DNA from: Tetracentron sinense
Lineage: Eukaryota > Streptophyta > Magnoliopsida > Trochodendrales > Trochodendraceae
Assembly (NCBI GenBank): GCA_015143295.1
Contig: JABCRI010001456.1
Coordinates: forward strand, 36,994-100,993
Length of the DNA stretch: 64,000 bases
Direction: 5' to 3'
Under the pieces are notes generated by a model. That model saw only the letters and a program-made list of their open reading frames with translations, made no database searches and had not been told where the DNA came from. Below are positions 1 to 10,417 of the stretch, one piece after another; the stretch's first letter is position 1; every line of letters starts with the position of its first letter. The position numbers and the translations under genes were made by a program.

Positions 1-1465
1 TCCTAATTATAGTTCCTTCTTTTACCTTATTTCTCTTTGTTTTCTTTCATTTACACATGTGCTATGAGATGGATGGGTGTGAATGGTGAATGGAGACGGA
101 ATTGGCGATTGGATGCCGTGTGAAATGATGTGATGAATGAAATGGGGAGGGCATTGTATCCATAATGAACAAACCCGTATGATGTGAGCATAACCCACCT
201 AGAAAAGCATGTTGTAGGGTTAATAAATAATGAATGCACCATGTTTGATGAAATGCCAAGGTGAATGAAATGAATAATAAATTAAGAAATTGCATGTTTA
301 AGGTTTATGGAAATTGCTAGGGTCATGATAGTGTGATTGTTCGCTTTCCCTAAATGATATGAATACTAAATTGCTCAAATCATTGATGTTATGTGTTATG
401 AATTACTCAAATGCCATATTTAATTCCAAATGCAAGTATGCACATGACCTCACGAGCACGCATACATGACATGATTTACCGAGGTTTTCAAGAATGAGAT
501 TTAGAGGTGGGGCATATCCTACGATATGTTTTACCTCGCTTTTGGCAAGGACAAGACAATCATGCATTTTCATAAGAAGGGTCTCCCTTCCCTCGTAAGT
601 GCATACATATCATAAGAAGGGTCCCCCTTCCCTCGCAAGTGCATCTCACAAGGACATCTCACAAGTGAATCTCACAAGTGGAAGGACAAGCATGAGCATT
701 CTAGGAAGAAGGGTCTCCCTTCCCTCACAAGTAGATTTCTTTTCAGAACAAGCAAGCATGATGCACGCATGATACAAGCATGACACGCATGACACGGTAG
801 ACAAGGTTTCAAGCATAAAAAGGGTAATTTCAGTCAAGTCAAGTGCACAGATTTCAAGGGTTTTATCGGCTTTTCATGAACTGCAAGCATGATTATGAAT
901 TTCCTTATTTCTTTGTATGATATTAACTGTTCCTGATTCATATATATCTATATTGTTTCCTGGGTATGCATTGCTATCTCTTGCTATAACTGTTGGTTAG
1001 TATTTAGTACCCGCTGAGTATTCCATGCTCAGCCGTACTTCTTATGTCGGCAGGTTCTGAGGGAGCTGCTACTCCATTTGATGTTTGTGCTTCTGGTCCA
1101 TGGGTGGAGGAGGAGTACGTCGAGGAGCCTTTGGAGGAACCTCCCGTAGAGGGTTATCAGTAGGTAGTGTTAGATTCTGAGTGGATTAGCTGTGGGTGAG
1201 CATAAGTGATTATATCCATGTATTTTGGCGGGCATGTCCGCACTTTCTTTGTTTTGATTTCTTTGTATTAAAACTTGGTCCATGTGTATATACTTAGAGG
1301 TTTGTTAGACTTCCGCTGTGTTTTATAGTTATGCTTCCGCTGTTATCCTCTATTGTATATGCTCTATGGGTGTTTTGTAGGTGGTTTGTCAAGCAAGTCA
1401 TGTAAGTCATGATTTAGTCGTCCACGATTCACTCTAACTCCTAGGATGGGTTTTGGGTCGCGACA
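1..1465 (+). repeat. 3' part of a Del/Tekay-like LTR (truncated by window start)
   Basis: The tract ends in GGGTCGCGACA at 1455-1465. This resembles the 3' end of chromovirus (Del/Tekay) LTRs, which normally read ...GTCGTGACA before a TGGTATCAGAGC primer site. A block at about 995-1060 (CCGCTGAGTATTCCATGCTC, then a CAG splice-acceptor-like site at about 1050) also resembles the leader part of such LTRs. No primer site and no coding sequence follow, so it is either a solo LTR or the end of a truncated element. Family assignment rests on remembered LTR style, not on a coding domain. Confidence 0.45.
535..745. repeat. three degenerate copies of a GAAGGGTCTCCCTTCCCTC unit
   Basis: The motif AAGAAGGGTCYCCCTTCCCTC recurs at about 570, 612 and 704, each followed by a related ACAAGTGCATC-like tail. 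The motif is self-complementary around GGGTCTCCC and could form short hairpins. It lies inside the LTR-like tract and is probably part of it. Confidence 0.6.
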
Positions 1466-1950
1466 CGTTAGGTGGAAAGCACTGTCTTGGCATTTATTGC
1501 TAGTCACCTCAGGTGGGTTTTTGACCCATAAACCGACTTAAAAATTAAAGGCTCCCGCGTGTACTGCGTTCGTCATCAAATATGTCTGACATATTTGGTA
1601 ATACGTGGCAAGCTTATGACATGGTCAACCAAGTCATTGATGGTCATCTATGGGCATCTCAAGCTTAACCTATAAATACCCCAGACTCCCAGTGCATTAG
1701 GATCATTGAAAGAGGGGTATCAAAACTTAGTGCCTTAAATTTCACCTTAGTATTATAAACTCACTGTGTTTCAGTGTCTTTGTATTTATAAGTTACCTCC
1801 TTCATTTAACTGACTTTATCATCGGAGTTGTTTCAGGGTGCCTCCTCTCCTTTGTTGTTTTTAGTCTTAGTTTCACGGAAAAGTTATTCTAATTGCTCTA
1901 CCAGTCTAGAAGCTATTGACGTGCTGAACTCGGGAAATTATTCCCCCACA
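1466..1950 (+). repeat. left (5') LTR
   Basis: It begins CGTTAGGTGG, where the right copy has TGTTAGGTGA, and ends CCCCCACA. It contains the promoter-like CCTATAAATACCCC at about 1670 and matches the right LTR nearly throughout. The lost initial T suggests decay or a disturbed junction at the left border. Confidence 0.9.
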
Positions 1951-1953
1951 AAA

Positions 1954-1970
1954 TGGCGCCGTCTGTGGGA
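1954..1970 (+). other. primer binding site, tRNA-Asp-like
   Basis: TGGCGCCGTCTGTGGGA starts three bases after the left LTR. The first ten bases complement the 3' end of plant tRNA-Asp (which ends in GACGGCGCCA-like sequence). This class of primer site is usual in Tat/Athila-type Gypsy elements. Confidence 0.75.
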
Positions 1971-2028
1971 AAGTTTGTCTGATACAATGTGATAAGTTGA
2001 CTCGAAGGCTCCTTGCTTTTTTACCACC

Positions 2029-2517
2029 ATGTCCGACCATTCTCCTATCTCACCGATGGATGAATAGGCCCCAGAGCCAGAGCTATCTCAAGCAGAGCAG
2101 ATTATCATGCTACTGCAATACCAGCAATCCCTCTTGACGCAGCTTACCAACCAGCAGCAGTTGTTGCAGGAACAGATCGAGGTTTGGGCACAAGCATCAA
2201 ATCTTGCATTACTCCAGGGCGACAATCATCGGCCAGCAAAACGACGTCCCTCCAGGCGAGCCGACCCGATACTGTTCACTGCTCGCCCTTCTGCGATTAT
2301 GCGAGTCATAGAGGATGACCCGAACTTTAAATGGCCGTCTCCTCTCAATCGGGACATCACCAAAGTGCCTCGAGCGCGAGAATATTGCAAGTATCATAAG
2401 AGTCATGGTCATACGACCAATTGCTGCTGTGATTTAAAGGCCTATTTGGAGAGTCTGGCGCGAGAAGGCTTTTTAGCCGAGTTTGTACTTCCTGCTGATG
2501 AGTCGGAAAACCCGTAA
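2029..2517 (+). pseudogene. gag remnant with Tat-type zinc knuckle, core deleted
   Basis: The frame opens at ATG 2029 and is broken by TAG at codon 13 (2065-2067). It then stays open to 2517. The N-terminal part is Gln/Leu-rich (LLQYQQSLLTQLTNQQQLLQ region). Within about 90 residues it reaches the knuckle YCKYHKSHGHTTNC and a following L-x-Y-L-E-S-L segment ending G-F-L-A-E-F-V. That knuckle plus tail is characteristic of Tat/Ogre gag. The few hundred residues of the gag core expected between the two parts are missing, so this is an internally deleted, non-functional gag. It stops at 2517 without running into a protease. Confidence 0.8.
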
Positions 2518-3384
2518 CTTGGGGATGTCGCTGTACACGTGTTCTGTGTTCTTTTCTTGTCTTGTTCCATGACTGTTTTTGTTGTTTCTACCAGTTGAGA
2601 TATCAGCTAGTGTGGGGACTTTTGTACTTTCTTCTCAGTGTTTTCTTTTTTATTTGTGAATTATCTAATGAATCTCTTTTGTTTTGTCCGATGTTGTGTG
2701 AAACATGTGTACTTCGCAAAATCTTTCATTATCCGTTGAGATATTATGAGCGCGAGAAAAGAGAAGAAAAAGACAGTGCAAATGCATCTTCGGTGTCATT
2801 ATAACCTTGCTCTCGTTGTCAAGATGACAGACTTATAGGCACGGTATCGTTGATACAAGCTCGTTCTCATTGTCTGTTCGTTCCTTCTCGGCGTTCAATG
2901 TCTTCAGTAATCATATCACAACGGACAACGTTTGCAAAAAATTCTGGAGCCGTGTCAAAAGTGAATATTGGAGCCGTATCAGAGTGAATTCAATTTTAGT
3001 GACTTAGTGGGAGTGAATTAAATTTCAAACACCCAAGAGAGTGAATTTAATTTCAAAACACACAAGTATATGAGTTCGTGCCTTTATAAAAAAATCCCGC
3101 TATGATGACATCGAACGCCTATACAGTATATCGAAGTGTCTTCTCCAAGCATGTTCCGGTGTTTCTTCAATATCTATATTTCAGTGATTGACAAACAAAG
3201 ATTTCAGTGATTGACAAACAAAGAAAGGTCATCAAGGTGAGTACAAATCGATTTAAATTTACTGCATTGATTACATATAGTGTACATATATTATATATTC
3301 GTTGTGAAAAGTTCCAACAAGTATGATATGACGAGCAAAGTTACATATCCAAAGCATCGTCTAGAGCAAAGACGACAAGTATCA
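2518..3384. other. retroelement interior without recognisable coding sequence
   Basis: This lies where protease and reverse transcriptase would be expected. I find no catalytic motifs in any frame. The tract carries ACAACG/TCGTTCTC-like words around 2860-2935 that recur before the 3' LTR, and a perfect 25-bp tandem duplication (TTCAGTGATTGACAAACAAAG core) at about 3177-3225. Confidence 0.5.
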
Positions 3385-5584
3385 TTATACAACAGAGTTA
3401 TCTTCAATATTTATAATTTCGGTAATTAAAGGATCATTAGGGGGAGCAGGTATAGTTGGAGCTGGTTCAGTGGGCAGAGGAGGTTCCTCGGTTTCCTTTA
3501 TCTCATCATCTCGAGTATTATCCTGAGCAGAGGATTCAGAATCAGAATCATTAAGTCTTCTTTGTTCTCGGAGTTGCCGCATTATGATTTCTTCAATTTC
3601 TTTGCGGTCTTCATCCAGTAGCTGATCCATTTGAGTTTGGAAATGAACACGGAGGGATTCCGTGAGAGCGTCTTCGGCAACTTCAATTTCTTTCTCTTTT
3701 GAAGCTTGAGCTTCATCGAGCTGTTTTGCCAGGTTTCTTTTTCAGCTTCAGATGCTTCAAGACACCGACGCAGTATGTTTAAAACTTCACCTCTACTCTG
3801 ATAAACAACATTTTCTGCTTGCTCTAGTGCCTTCTTCTCCCTATTTTCTGCATTACGAGCCTCTTGCCAAGCTGCGTCTCGCTGTATTATCATCAGAGCA
3901 AGTTTATCTTTGACAGACTTTAGTTCTTATCAAGTTTTCTCCAGCTCGTATTTCCATTTCTTTTCTTCACCTGTTCCTTTCTTTTCGAGCTCGTTAGGTG
4001 GACGTGTTCTGGACATTATTATAGTCTTCATATAATCCAGCAAGCATATTATTCATTTGGGCCAGAGAATTATCGTTAGTATGAAATTTGATTAACAGTA
4101 GAGCAGATAAGATTCGAGTTCTTACCGTGGCAACAGCTCAGGATGCAACGCCAAACTTTCCCATGAAGTGCATATTATTTGTTACAGTAATATCTTCTGG
4201 GAGCCTCATTGCAAATAGTATAGATGTGGCTATATAACCATGGTCCATTGCCGTATGAGCAACGGTAGGGTGTGGGTATCCTCGTGGAAAGGTTGGAATT
4301 CATTGCGCAGCCTCTCTGTCCGTTGTCCCTTTTTCTTGAGGTAGTGCAGACGATGAGGCAGTGTTGGGATTTGGAGCAGTAGTGGTGATGGCAGGAGTCA
4401 GTGCAAGAACAGGTGTAGCAGTAGTGGTTCGAATTCTAGTAACAAGAGGTTGATCATCCTCTAGCAGATCGTCGGAGCCAAAGAATTCTTTATCGCTATC
4501 TATTTCTGGCAGCGCAGATGTTGTAGAAGTTGACTTTACGCCCTGTTGAGCTTGAAGTCTTTTGTCGTATTCTACTTCGCATTGAGCTCGTTTTGCCTTC
4601 AGCTGTTTTAGAGCATCGTTCCTCTTTCTCTTTTCCGTCTTCTTTTCCGTTATGGTGAGTTGGGAAGAGCGAGTAGATCTGGGAGCTCGTGGTTTTCGGT
4701 GCAGGTGAGGCATGCGATCAACCATTATTCCTCCGAGTTGTCCTGGGGTAGCAGCAGTAGTATTAGGTTAAGAAATATAATCAGCAGCAACTGTGGATTC
4801 CGGTGTTGGTAGTGGTCTCCAGGTAATATATTCATCTCCTTTCTCTTGACGAATATTTCGTAATCGTTGTTCCTCTGCAGGAATAAGTTCTGTATAGCGC
4901 AGCTTGGAGACGTCTATCCACAAAAGAGGTTATTTTCAGTTATCACAGATATATATAAGTGAAGCAACAGTGAGGAGAGCAGTAATAGCAACCTGAGGAG
5001 AATTCGTTGGGAACGGGTCGATCACTCTCATTCCTCCAAGCACCAGAAATAATGAAAGGCATTTCCTTCCAATGTTTATCTATATCAGGGAGATGCATAA
5101 CGATATCCATAATTTTGGCTCGTTGATTCTAGGCGAAGTATGTCTTATCGTCATCTTCAGGAAATTTCTGGCATTTCACCGTATGACGGAAATGAAAGAT
5201 GTGTCTGGGTTCTATATTGTATCCATCTCTGTTGAATTTAGTCATCAGAGACATGTATTTGTAAAACCTATGGTGCATCTGTCCAGGGGCTACTTGCAGG
5301 GCAAAAAGAACTTCATCGACAACGGGTTCTAATAAGAATCGTAATCTAGCTTCAAACTGAGCAGTATATACAGTGGTGCAAGAAGAAAGGTAGTCAGGAT
5401 GAACATCTCCTTCGTTTAGATGAAGATAGACATATGAGGGAATCTCGTATCTAGTTCTATAGAAATCAAGAATGTATCTATCTACTGGTTTGGGTATGGG
5501 AGCAGGAACAACTATATTTTGGGGAGTATTATCAGTCTGAGCAATTTTTTCATCACTCTCAATCCTAACTATTTCAGTCGACAT
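3385..5584 (-). pseudogene. antisense retroelement gene (aORF-like), decayed, spliced
   Basis: Reading on the minus strand, a coding frame starts at ATG 5584. The first block (about 5584-4993) has the look of the putative gypsy-type transposon family (PF04195-like, known in antisense ORFs of Tat elements): a YEIPSYVYLHLNEGDVHPD segment, an APGQ-Y motif and a later IDKHWKEMPFIISGAW motif. A TAG at about 5131-5129 interrupts the first block but the frame continues past it. A 79-bp GT...AG intron (4992-4914) joins the next block exactly in frame. That block continues in the same frame through further stops (near 4760, 4300 and 4140) to a long charged coiled coil (about 3960-3630) and, after a frame change, an acidic Ser/Pro-rich tail ending at 3385. 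Frame conservation across several stops and an intron indicates a once-functional protein. Confidence 0.7.
4914..4992 (-). other. intron in the antisense retroelement gene
   Basis: The donor is CTCAG|GTTGCT (exon end 4993) and the acceptor is GGATAG|ACGTC (exon start 4913). Removing 79 bp restores one continuous frame across the junction (NEFSS to DVSKLRYTEL). This is inferred from sequence only. Confidence 0.6.
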
Positions 5585-5830
5585 GGTAAGAAGGTTACGG
5601 CTAATAAAAAAGCAAATAGGGTAAACGAAAGAGTAATATGTCAAATATACTACGAATAGCAAGAATAATGAAACAGAAGCAAAACAATAGCAAATGAGAT
5701 CTTACCACAGCAAATGTTCTGCAAAATCTTTGAATAAGAAGGTTGAAAGTTACAAATCGTGGGAGAAATGCAAATCCGGTAGAGTAACAGTGCAGATAAT
5801 CCAAAGTAAGGAAGACAAAGGTCCATGCAT

Positions 5831-5840
5831 CTTATATAAA
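5831..5840 (-). promoter_or_regulatory. candidate TATA box for the antisense gene
   Basis: On the minus strand TTTATATAAG lies about 250 bp upstream of the antisense ATG, inside the retroelement. It would start transcription near 5800, independent of the LTR promoter. The tract between it and the ATG could hold a leader intron. The motif is nearly palindromic, so orientation is inferred from the gene. Confidence 0.4.
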
Positions 5841-6630
5841 TGGCGCCAAAATGCAAAAAACTGACTTAGCCTTAAATCTCCACCATACACGTGAGCACAT
5901 GATGGGGTAAGATGGTCATTTTCATGAAAATATAATGTATCAAATTAACTATTTTTGTAGGGCGCATTAGCTTGCATCTCGGCCGTACACGTCAATAAAA
6001 AGGGGGGCTAGATCGTCTTTTTATGAAGACTGAATAACCGTCGAGGCAGACGAATCGTCTCGGGTTCCGTAAAAGTCATGATGACCAGTCTGCCATACAT
6101 TAATGAGGTGTGATGTATTTGAGAAACGTGCTACAGTGGTTCCGGCGACATATTTTCGCGTATAATGCAAGCCAGAGATTAAGATCATCAGAGCATCCAT
6201 AACGAAGTTTGCACAAATGGGGCTAAAAATATAGAGATCTAAGAACGGAGTGCAATCAACGTGGAGTACGGTATTTTTCTTCTGGAATGTTGAGAGGTTT
6301 ATGATGTTTCGAACTACGTTCAAAGCATCATAAAGGGGCTAATTGTAAGGGATAAAATTCGTATTTTAATCTTGTGTTGTGGCAAAAAACGTGTTTTCGG
6401 TGTTAAACATTGGATACGGGCTTATATGTGTTTTTGAGTATGTATTCGTTGCGTGTATAACAACGAACTCGTTATGCTCCTCACAACGGGAACGTTGTTC
6501 TCTAGACAACGAACTCGTAGTCATCAAGACAACGGTATCGTCCTCGTTGTGAACAACGAGCCCGCGCTTATGTCGACAACAAGACCGACTTTTAGGAGCC
6601 GATTCTCAGGAGGCGATCATTTGTCTCTAA
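5841..6630. other. retroelement 3' region with ACAACG motif cluster
   Basis: There is no coding sequence of note. Between about 6450 and 6590 the words ACAACGAACTCG, ACAACGGGAACG, ACAACGAACTCG, ACAACGGTATCG, ACAACGAGCC and ACAACAAGACC recur, partly inverted (TCGTTGT). There is no clean polypurine tract directly before the 3' LTR (TTTGTCTCTAA at 6620-6630), another sign of decay. Confidence 0.5.
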
Positions 6631-7127
6631 TGTTAGGTGAAAAGCACTGTCTTGACATTTATTGCTAGTCACCTCAGGTGGGTTTTCGACCCATAAACCG
6701 ACTTAGAAATTGTAGGCTCCCGCGTGTACTGCGTTCGTCATCAAATATGTCTGACATATTTGGTAATACGTGGCAAGCTTATGACATGGTCAACCAAGTC
6801 ATCGATGGTCATCTATGGGCATCTCAAGCTTAACCTATAAATACCCCGGACTCCTAGTGCATTAGGATCATCGAAAGAGGGGTATCGAAACTTAGTGCCT
6901 TAAATTTCACCTTAGTATTATAAACTCTCAGTGTTTCAGTGTCTTTATGATTTATAAGTTACCTCCTTCTTCATTTAACTGTCTTTATCATCGGAGTTGT
7001 TTCAGGGTGCGAACCCGCCTCCTCTCCTTTGTTGTTTTTAATCTTAGTTTCACGGAAAAGTTATTCTAATTGATCTACCAGTCCAGAAGCTATTGACGTG
7101 CTGAATCCGGGAAATTATTCCCCCACA
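6631..7127 (+). repeat. right (3') LTR
   Basis: It begins TGTTAGGTGA and ends CCCCCACA, and carries CCTATAAATACCCC at about 6834. It is 12 bp longer than the left LTR through small insertions, for example GCGAACCC at about 7010. Confidence 0.9.
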
Positions 7128-9355
7128 AGTAGTTCATTGAGGGGGGCATTAAATGAGAAAGTTAAGTTTGATGAGGTGGCAAAATGAATTAGAAATTCTG
7201 ATGAAAGAGGAGTGCCACATTGGGAATCCTATTTCTTTAGTATATAGTAATTTAGTATTTAGTGTAGATATATAGTATAGATAGATGTCCTCCAAGCTTG
7301 GGTGGACAGTAACAATGGCTCTCATACAGTGCTTGCCATTAGACCGAATCACCGAAGCGAAGGGCAAATGTGTGGCACGCTGTCTAATAGTGTGCAACGC
7401 TTATATTCGGCCGGTGCCATTGCCGCAGTCGTCGGCTTCCCCAAGTCCCTCACCATCGCATGAGAATTCCAAAGGGAAATCCAGTGGTGTTCTCTCCGAG
7501 ATTCATCAAATTATTTTCCACTTTTCGTTTGACCAGGTTCGTCTATATTCATCTCCGAGATTGTCTAGATTTAATCAATGTCTATTATCAAATTATAGTT
7601 TCTGATTTGTTTTTTTTTTGCTTACAGTTTTTATCCAATTTCGTTTGAACAGCCAAAGGTAGTAGCCAATTGTAGTCCACTGGATATGTTTTCAAATCTC
7701 TGCAAGGTATGGTCCCTCAAATGTCTTTAGTAAAGATATACTTCAATACATCTTCTTTACCTTATGCTGTTTTATCTTGGATGCAATGGCAATGAATTTA
7801 ATTGGGATATATTTAGAATCGGAGAAACTGAAACGTTTTCAGCATTTCAAAGCCACAATTCCTGAATTAAGCATCCAAATTGGCCCCTAGAAAGACTGGT
7901 ATACAGTATCTATCAAAAACTCCTGAAATTTGCTCATAGTGAAATTTGATTGGTACCCAACTAATGTAAAACCCTTTTTTGCTGCTGTTGTAAAACCCTG
8001 ATTCAAGCAGCTCAAAAGTTGGAATAGCCAAGCTTCCATGTCCTAGAATCCTAGGCGGCTATGGACATTGATATTCTTTGAAAAATTGCTTATGAGTGCT
8101 GCTGAGGGTGGACTGGCAAGCCGCTTAACAGTTTAGGTGTTCATATATGGATTTTATTTCTTACTTAAAAAAAAAATGATACAAAATATCTGAGGAGATT
8201 GCTAATATATGCATTTTGTAACATTTTTTTAGTGTCATAGCAGATATTTTGCTATTGGAAGTATCAAAATATGAATTAAATATCATTTTTTTATGAGAGA
8301 CGGTAATAGATTAGATGATGTAATCAGGAAATTGTCCAAATTTCCAGAGGAATGACATGGGATGGACATTGCTCAGTTAAAATGCTGTTCGTAATTGCAA
8401 CCTCGAGGCAGGTCCCATCCCAGCTTATCTTATTATATGAAGGACGACCAAAACAAGAAAAAAATTGATTGGAAATGGGGAAACAATATAGGTTTAAAGC
8501 TGTTTTTGATTGCAGTCAACCTTATTTGTTTTTGATTGCAGTCAACCTTATTAAGTTAATTCATTTTACCACGAATTGAAGTTAGTCTTTTTCTTTTATA
8601 AGGATAGTTTTATTCAAGAAGAATGAAAAGCCCCAAATTACACAAACTGCCAATACCTCAAGGTACCCAAGTAGGCATATTTTTCTTGTTCACATACATA
8701 CTTTCTTAGATTAAGGTTATCAAGTGAAAAGCAAATCCGTGACTATTTCCAGGGTGTCTATGGATGTGCTGATGAACAAAAAGTAAAATTTGGAAATGTT
8801 TCTATTAGAGATAACTAGAGTAGAGTACGTGCAGGGGATCTTTCTTCTCACATTGATAAATTATAAAAGGCGTCTCAATTCTCAAGAACACCATCTATAT
8901 TAGGGTTGGGATACATTAGATATAATGTAGAGCTTTTCAAACCGAGGATCTCTGTTTTCAATGTGACCTGAATTTTTAGTATAATTATATATTTTCTATT
9001 TTTTTCCTATTCTGATGCTTATGCAGTTCTTTCTACGACATTGTTTCCACACAACAAATTGTTTCCACTCTCTTAACGGCTACATGAACAAAGGACTTTT
9101 TACTTTAGTGGTCCTTCTTGTATCTTTAGTTCACACATGACACAACACCAGCAAGCTAATAGGTGCAGTCGTCATGCGAATTGTATGGACTATCCGTTTG
9201 TTTTGGTATACTTTAGGAGCTTTACATGTTTTTGGGGAAGACTATGATGGAGCCTTCTCTCCAACTTCTACGAGTATGTAAGGTTGAACCAACCTTTAGT
9301 TCCTATAATATCCATAGAGCTACATCCTGTTTCTGGGGGTGTCTATAGCAGTTAG
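7128..9355. other. unassigned intergenic DNA
   Basis: No gene is recognised. A GC-richer patch at about 7290-7500 has open frames but no familiar protein and could be an old 5' exon. A 26-bp tandem duplication (TTTTTGATTGCAGTCAACC core) lies at about 8498-8552. Poly-T and AT-rich tracts dominate the remainder. Confidence 0.5.
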
Positions 9356-10092
9356 CATGATTGTCAAGGCGACTTGAGGCGACAGACCCCATAGATGTTT
9401 GAGGTGGTAGCTTGAGGCACCTGAGGCGTCACCTGATGAACTCCTTTGCAGTAGAAATTCCCCCATAATATAAGAACTATGTATGTTGCATTTCCTTGAA
9501 TAAGGGGCCGTAATAAATTTTAAAATCTTCTTGTCAAGATGCACTTTGATGGAACCATCCTTAGAGATAGTTCTAAGAGTAATAAAAATGGATTTCAAGT
9601 GTTGGGAATGAAAAAAAAAACATAATAAAAAGGATTCTACAATTATTATTGAAAGAAGGAAGAGAAAGAAAACGTAGGATAAAATAGAAAAAAACAGTCT
9701 ACAGTGACAGCCGAATGAGAGAGAGAGAGAGAGAGTATGACTACAAATAAATAGCAGGACAGTCAACTGGTCCACTCATTGAGCGAGAGAGAGGATTGGG
9801 TAACAAAAAAGAAACATACCTCACATTGTACATTTTTTTTTTCTATTTGCAAATATTTGTTTATTGGATATACAAAACATATTATAGAAACATAGAAAGT
9901 AGCGTGTTTTTTTGTTTACCAAAGTTTAATCAACAAACTACCATATTTAAATAAAAATATTTATTTATACCCTTAAATAATAATAATATTACATAAATTA
10001 AATAATGACCACCTAGGCGGCCAATCGCATGAGCCCAGTAGAGAGCCTAATTGCCTAGGCGACCGCCTGAGGCAATGCCTTTAACAACTATG
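9356..10092. mobile_element. hAT-like non-autonomous element (737 bp)
   Basis: The left end CATGATTGTCAAGGC and the right end GCCTTTAACAACTATG are imperfect inverted repeats. Both subterminal regions are rich in GGCGAC/CCTAGGCG words. The flanks are an 8-bp duplication with one mismatch (GCAGTTAG at 9348-9355, GCAATTAG at 10093-10100). Eight-base duplications and CA...TG ends fit hAT. The interior encodes no transposase. A GAGAGA run lies near 9719. Confidence 0.75.
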
Positions 10093-10223
10093 GCAATTAG
10101 TCTTGTTTTTGTTTTCTTCTTTTTGCCTTTTGAGTTTACTGCTTAATAAACTCCCTATGTCTATATACTGTTGCTCCTCTTTTTCTTCATATATATAATT
10201 TAATGATTACTGAAAAAAAAAAC

Positions 10224-10238
10224 TATATATATATATAA
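10224..10238 (+). promoter_or_regulatory. candidate TATA box
   Basis: TATATATATATATAA lies about 100 bp before ATG 10340 of a signal-peptide-like ORF. AT-microsatellite sequence is common here, so chance is possible. Confidence 0.3.
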
Positions 10239-10339
10239 GCTGATCGCATAATCGATCCAAATTACTATGTTAAATGATTACGCTTCTGATTCCTTCTCTT
10301 TCTTAATCTCCTAACCCTGATCGCAATCCACCATCCATT

Positions 10340-10417
10340 ATGGAAGGCTTTCTTCTTTTCCTTCTACTTTTATCAGCCATTCTCCCCACTTCTTTGAGTT
10401 CTTGGGGAAATCATTGA
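10340..10417 (+). pseudogene. signal-peptide-like first exon, interrupted
   Basis: ATG 10340 opens a 25-codon ORF. Its first 20 residues (MEGFLLFLLLLSAILPTSLS) are a textbook hydrophobic signal sequence. It ends at TGA 10415-10417, but the same frame continues open past that stop (VELVDQCNSFRTNVYF...) to about 10510. It follows a TATA-like box by about 100 bp and has a CT-rich leader. It may be the first exon of the decayed plus-strand gene whose fragments appear at 13.3-17.2 kb, or an unrelated short ORF. I do not recognise the protein. Confidence 0.35.

Larger units (their letters stand above)
1466..7127 (+). mobile_element. non-autonomous Tat-type LTR retrotransposon
   Basis: Two direct LTRs (1466-1950 and 6631-7127) flank a 4.7-kb interior. 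A tRNA-Asp-like primer site follows the left LTR. The only sense coding sequence is a short gag remnant with a Tat-type zinc knuckle. I found no protease, reverse transcriptase, RNase H or integrase, so the element must have depended on proteins supplied in trans. A decayed multi-exon gene lies antisense between gag and the 3' LTR, as known for Tat-lineage (Ogre/Retand) elements carrying extra antisense ORFs. By eye the LTRs differ at roughly 20 positions, many of them transitions, plus small indels. No matching 5-bp TSD is visible (CGACA on the left, AGTAG on the right). Confidence 0.85.

Noticed and set aside
2209..2412. Minus-strand frame opposite the gag remnant
   Set aside because: It is a shadow of the sense gag frame, which carries the zinc-knuckle motif.
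7285..7605. 106-codon plus-strand frame after the retroelement
   Set aside because: It has no recognisable domain and only mild GC enrichment. Mentioned as a possible old exon but not called.
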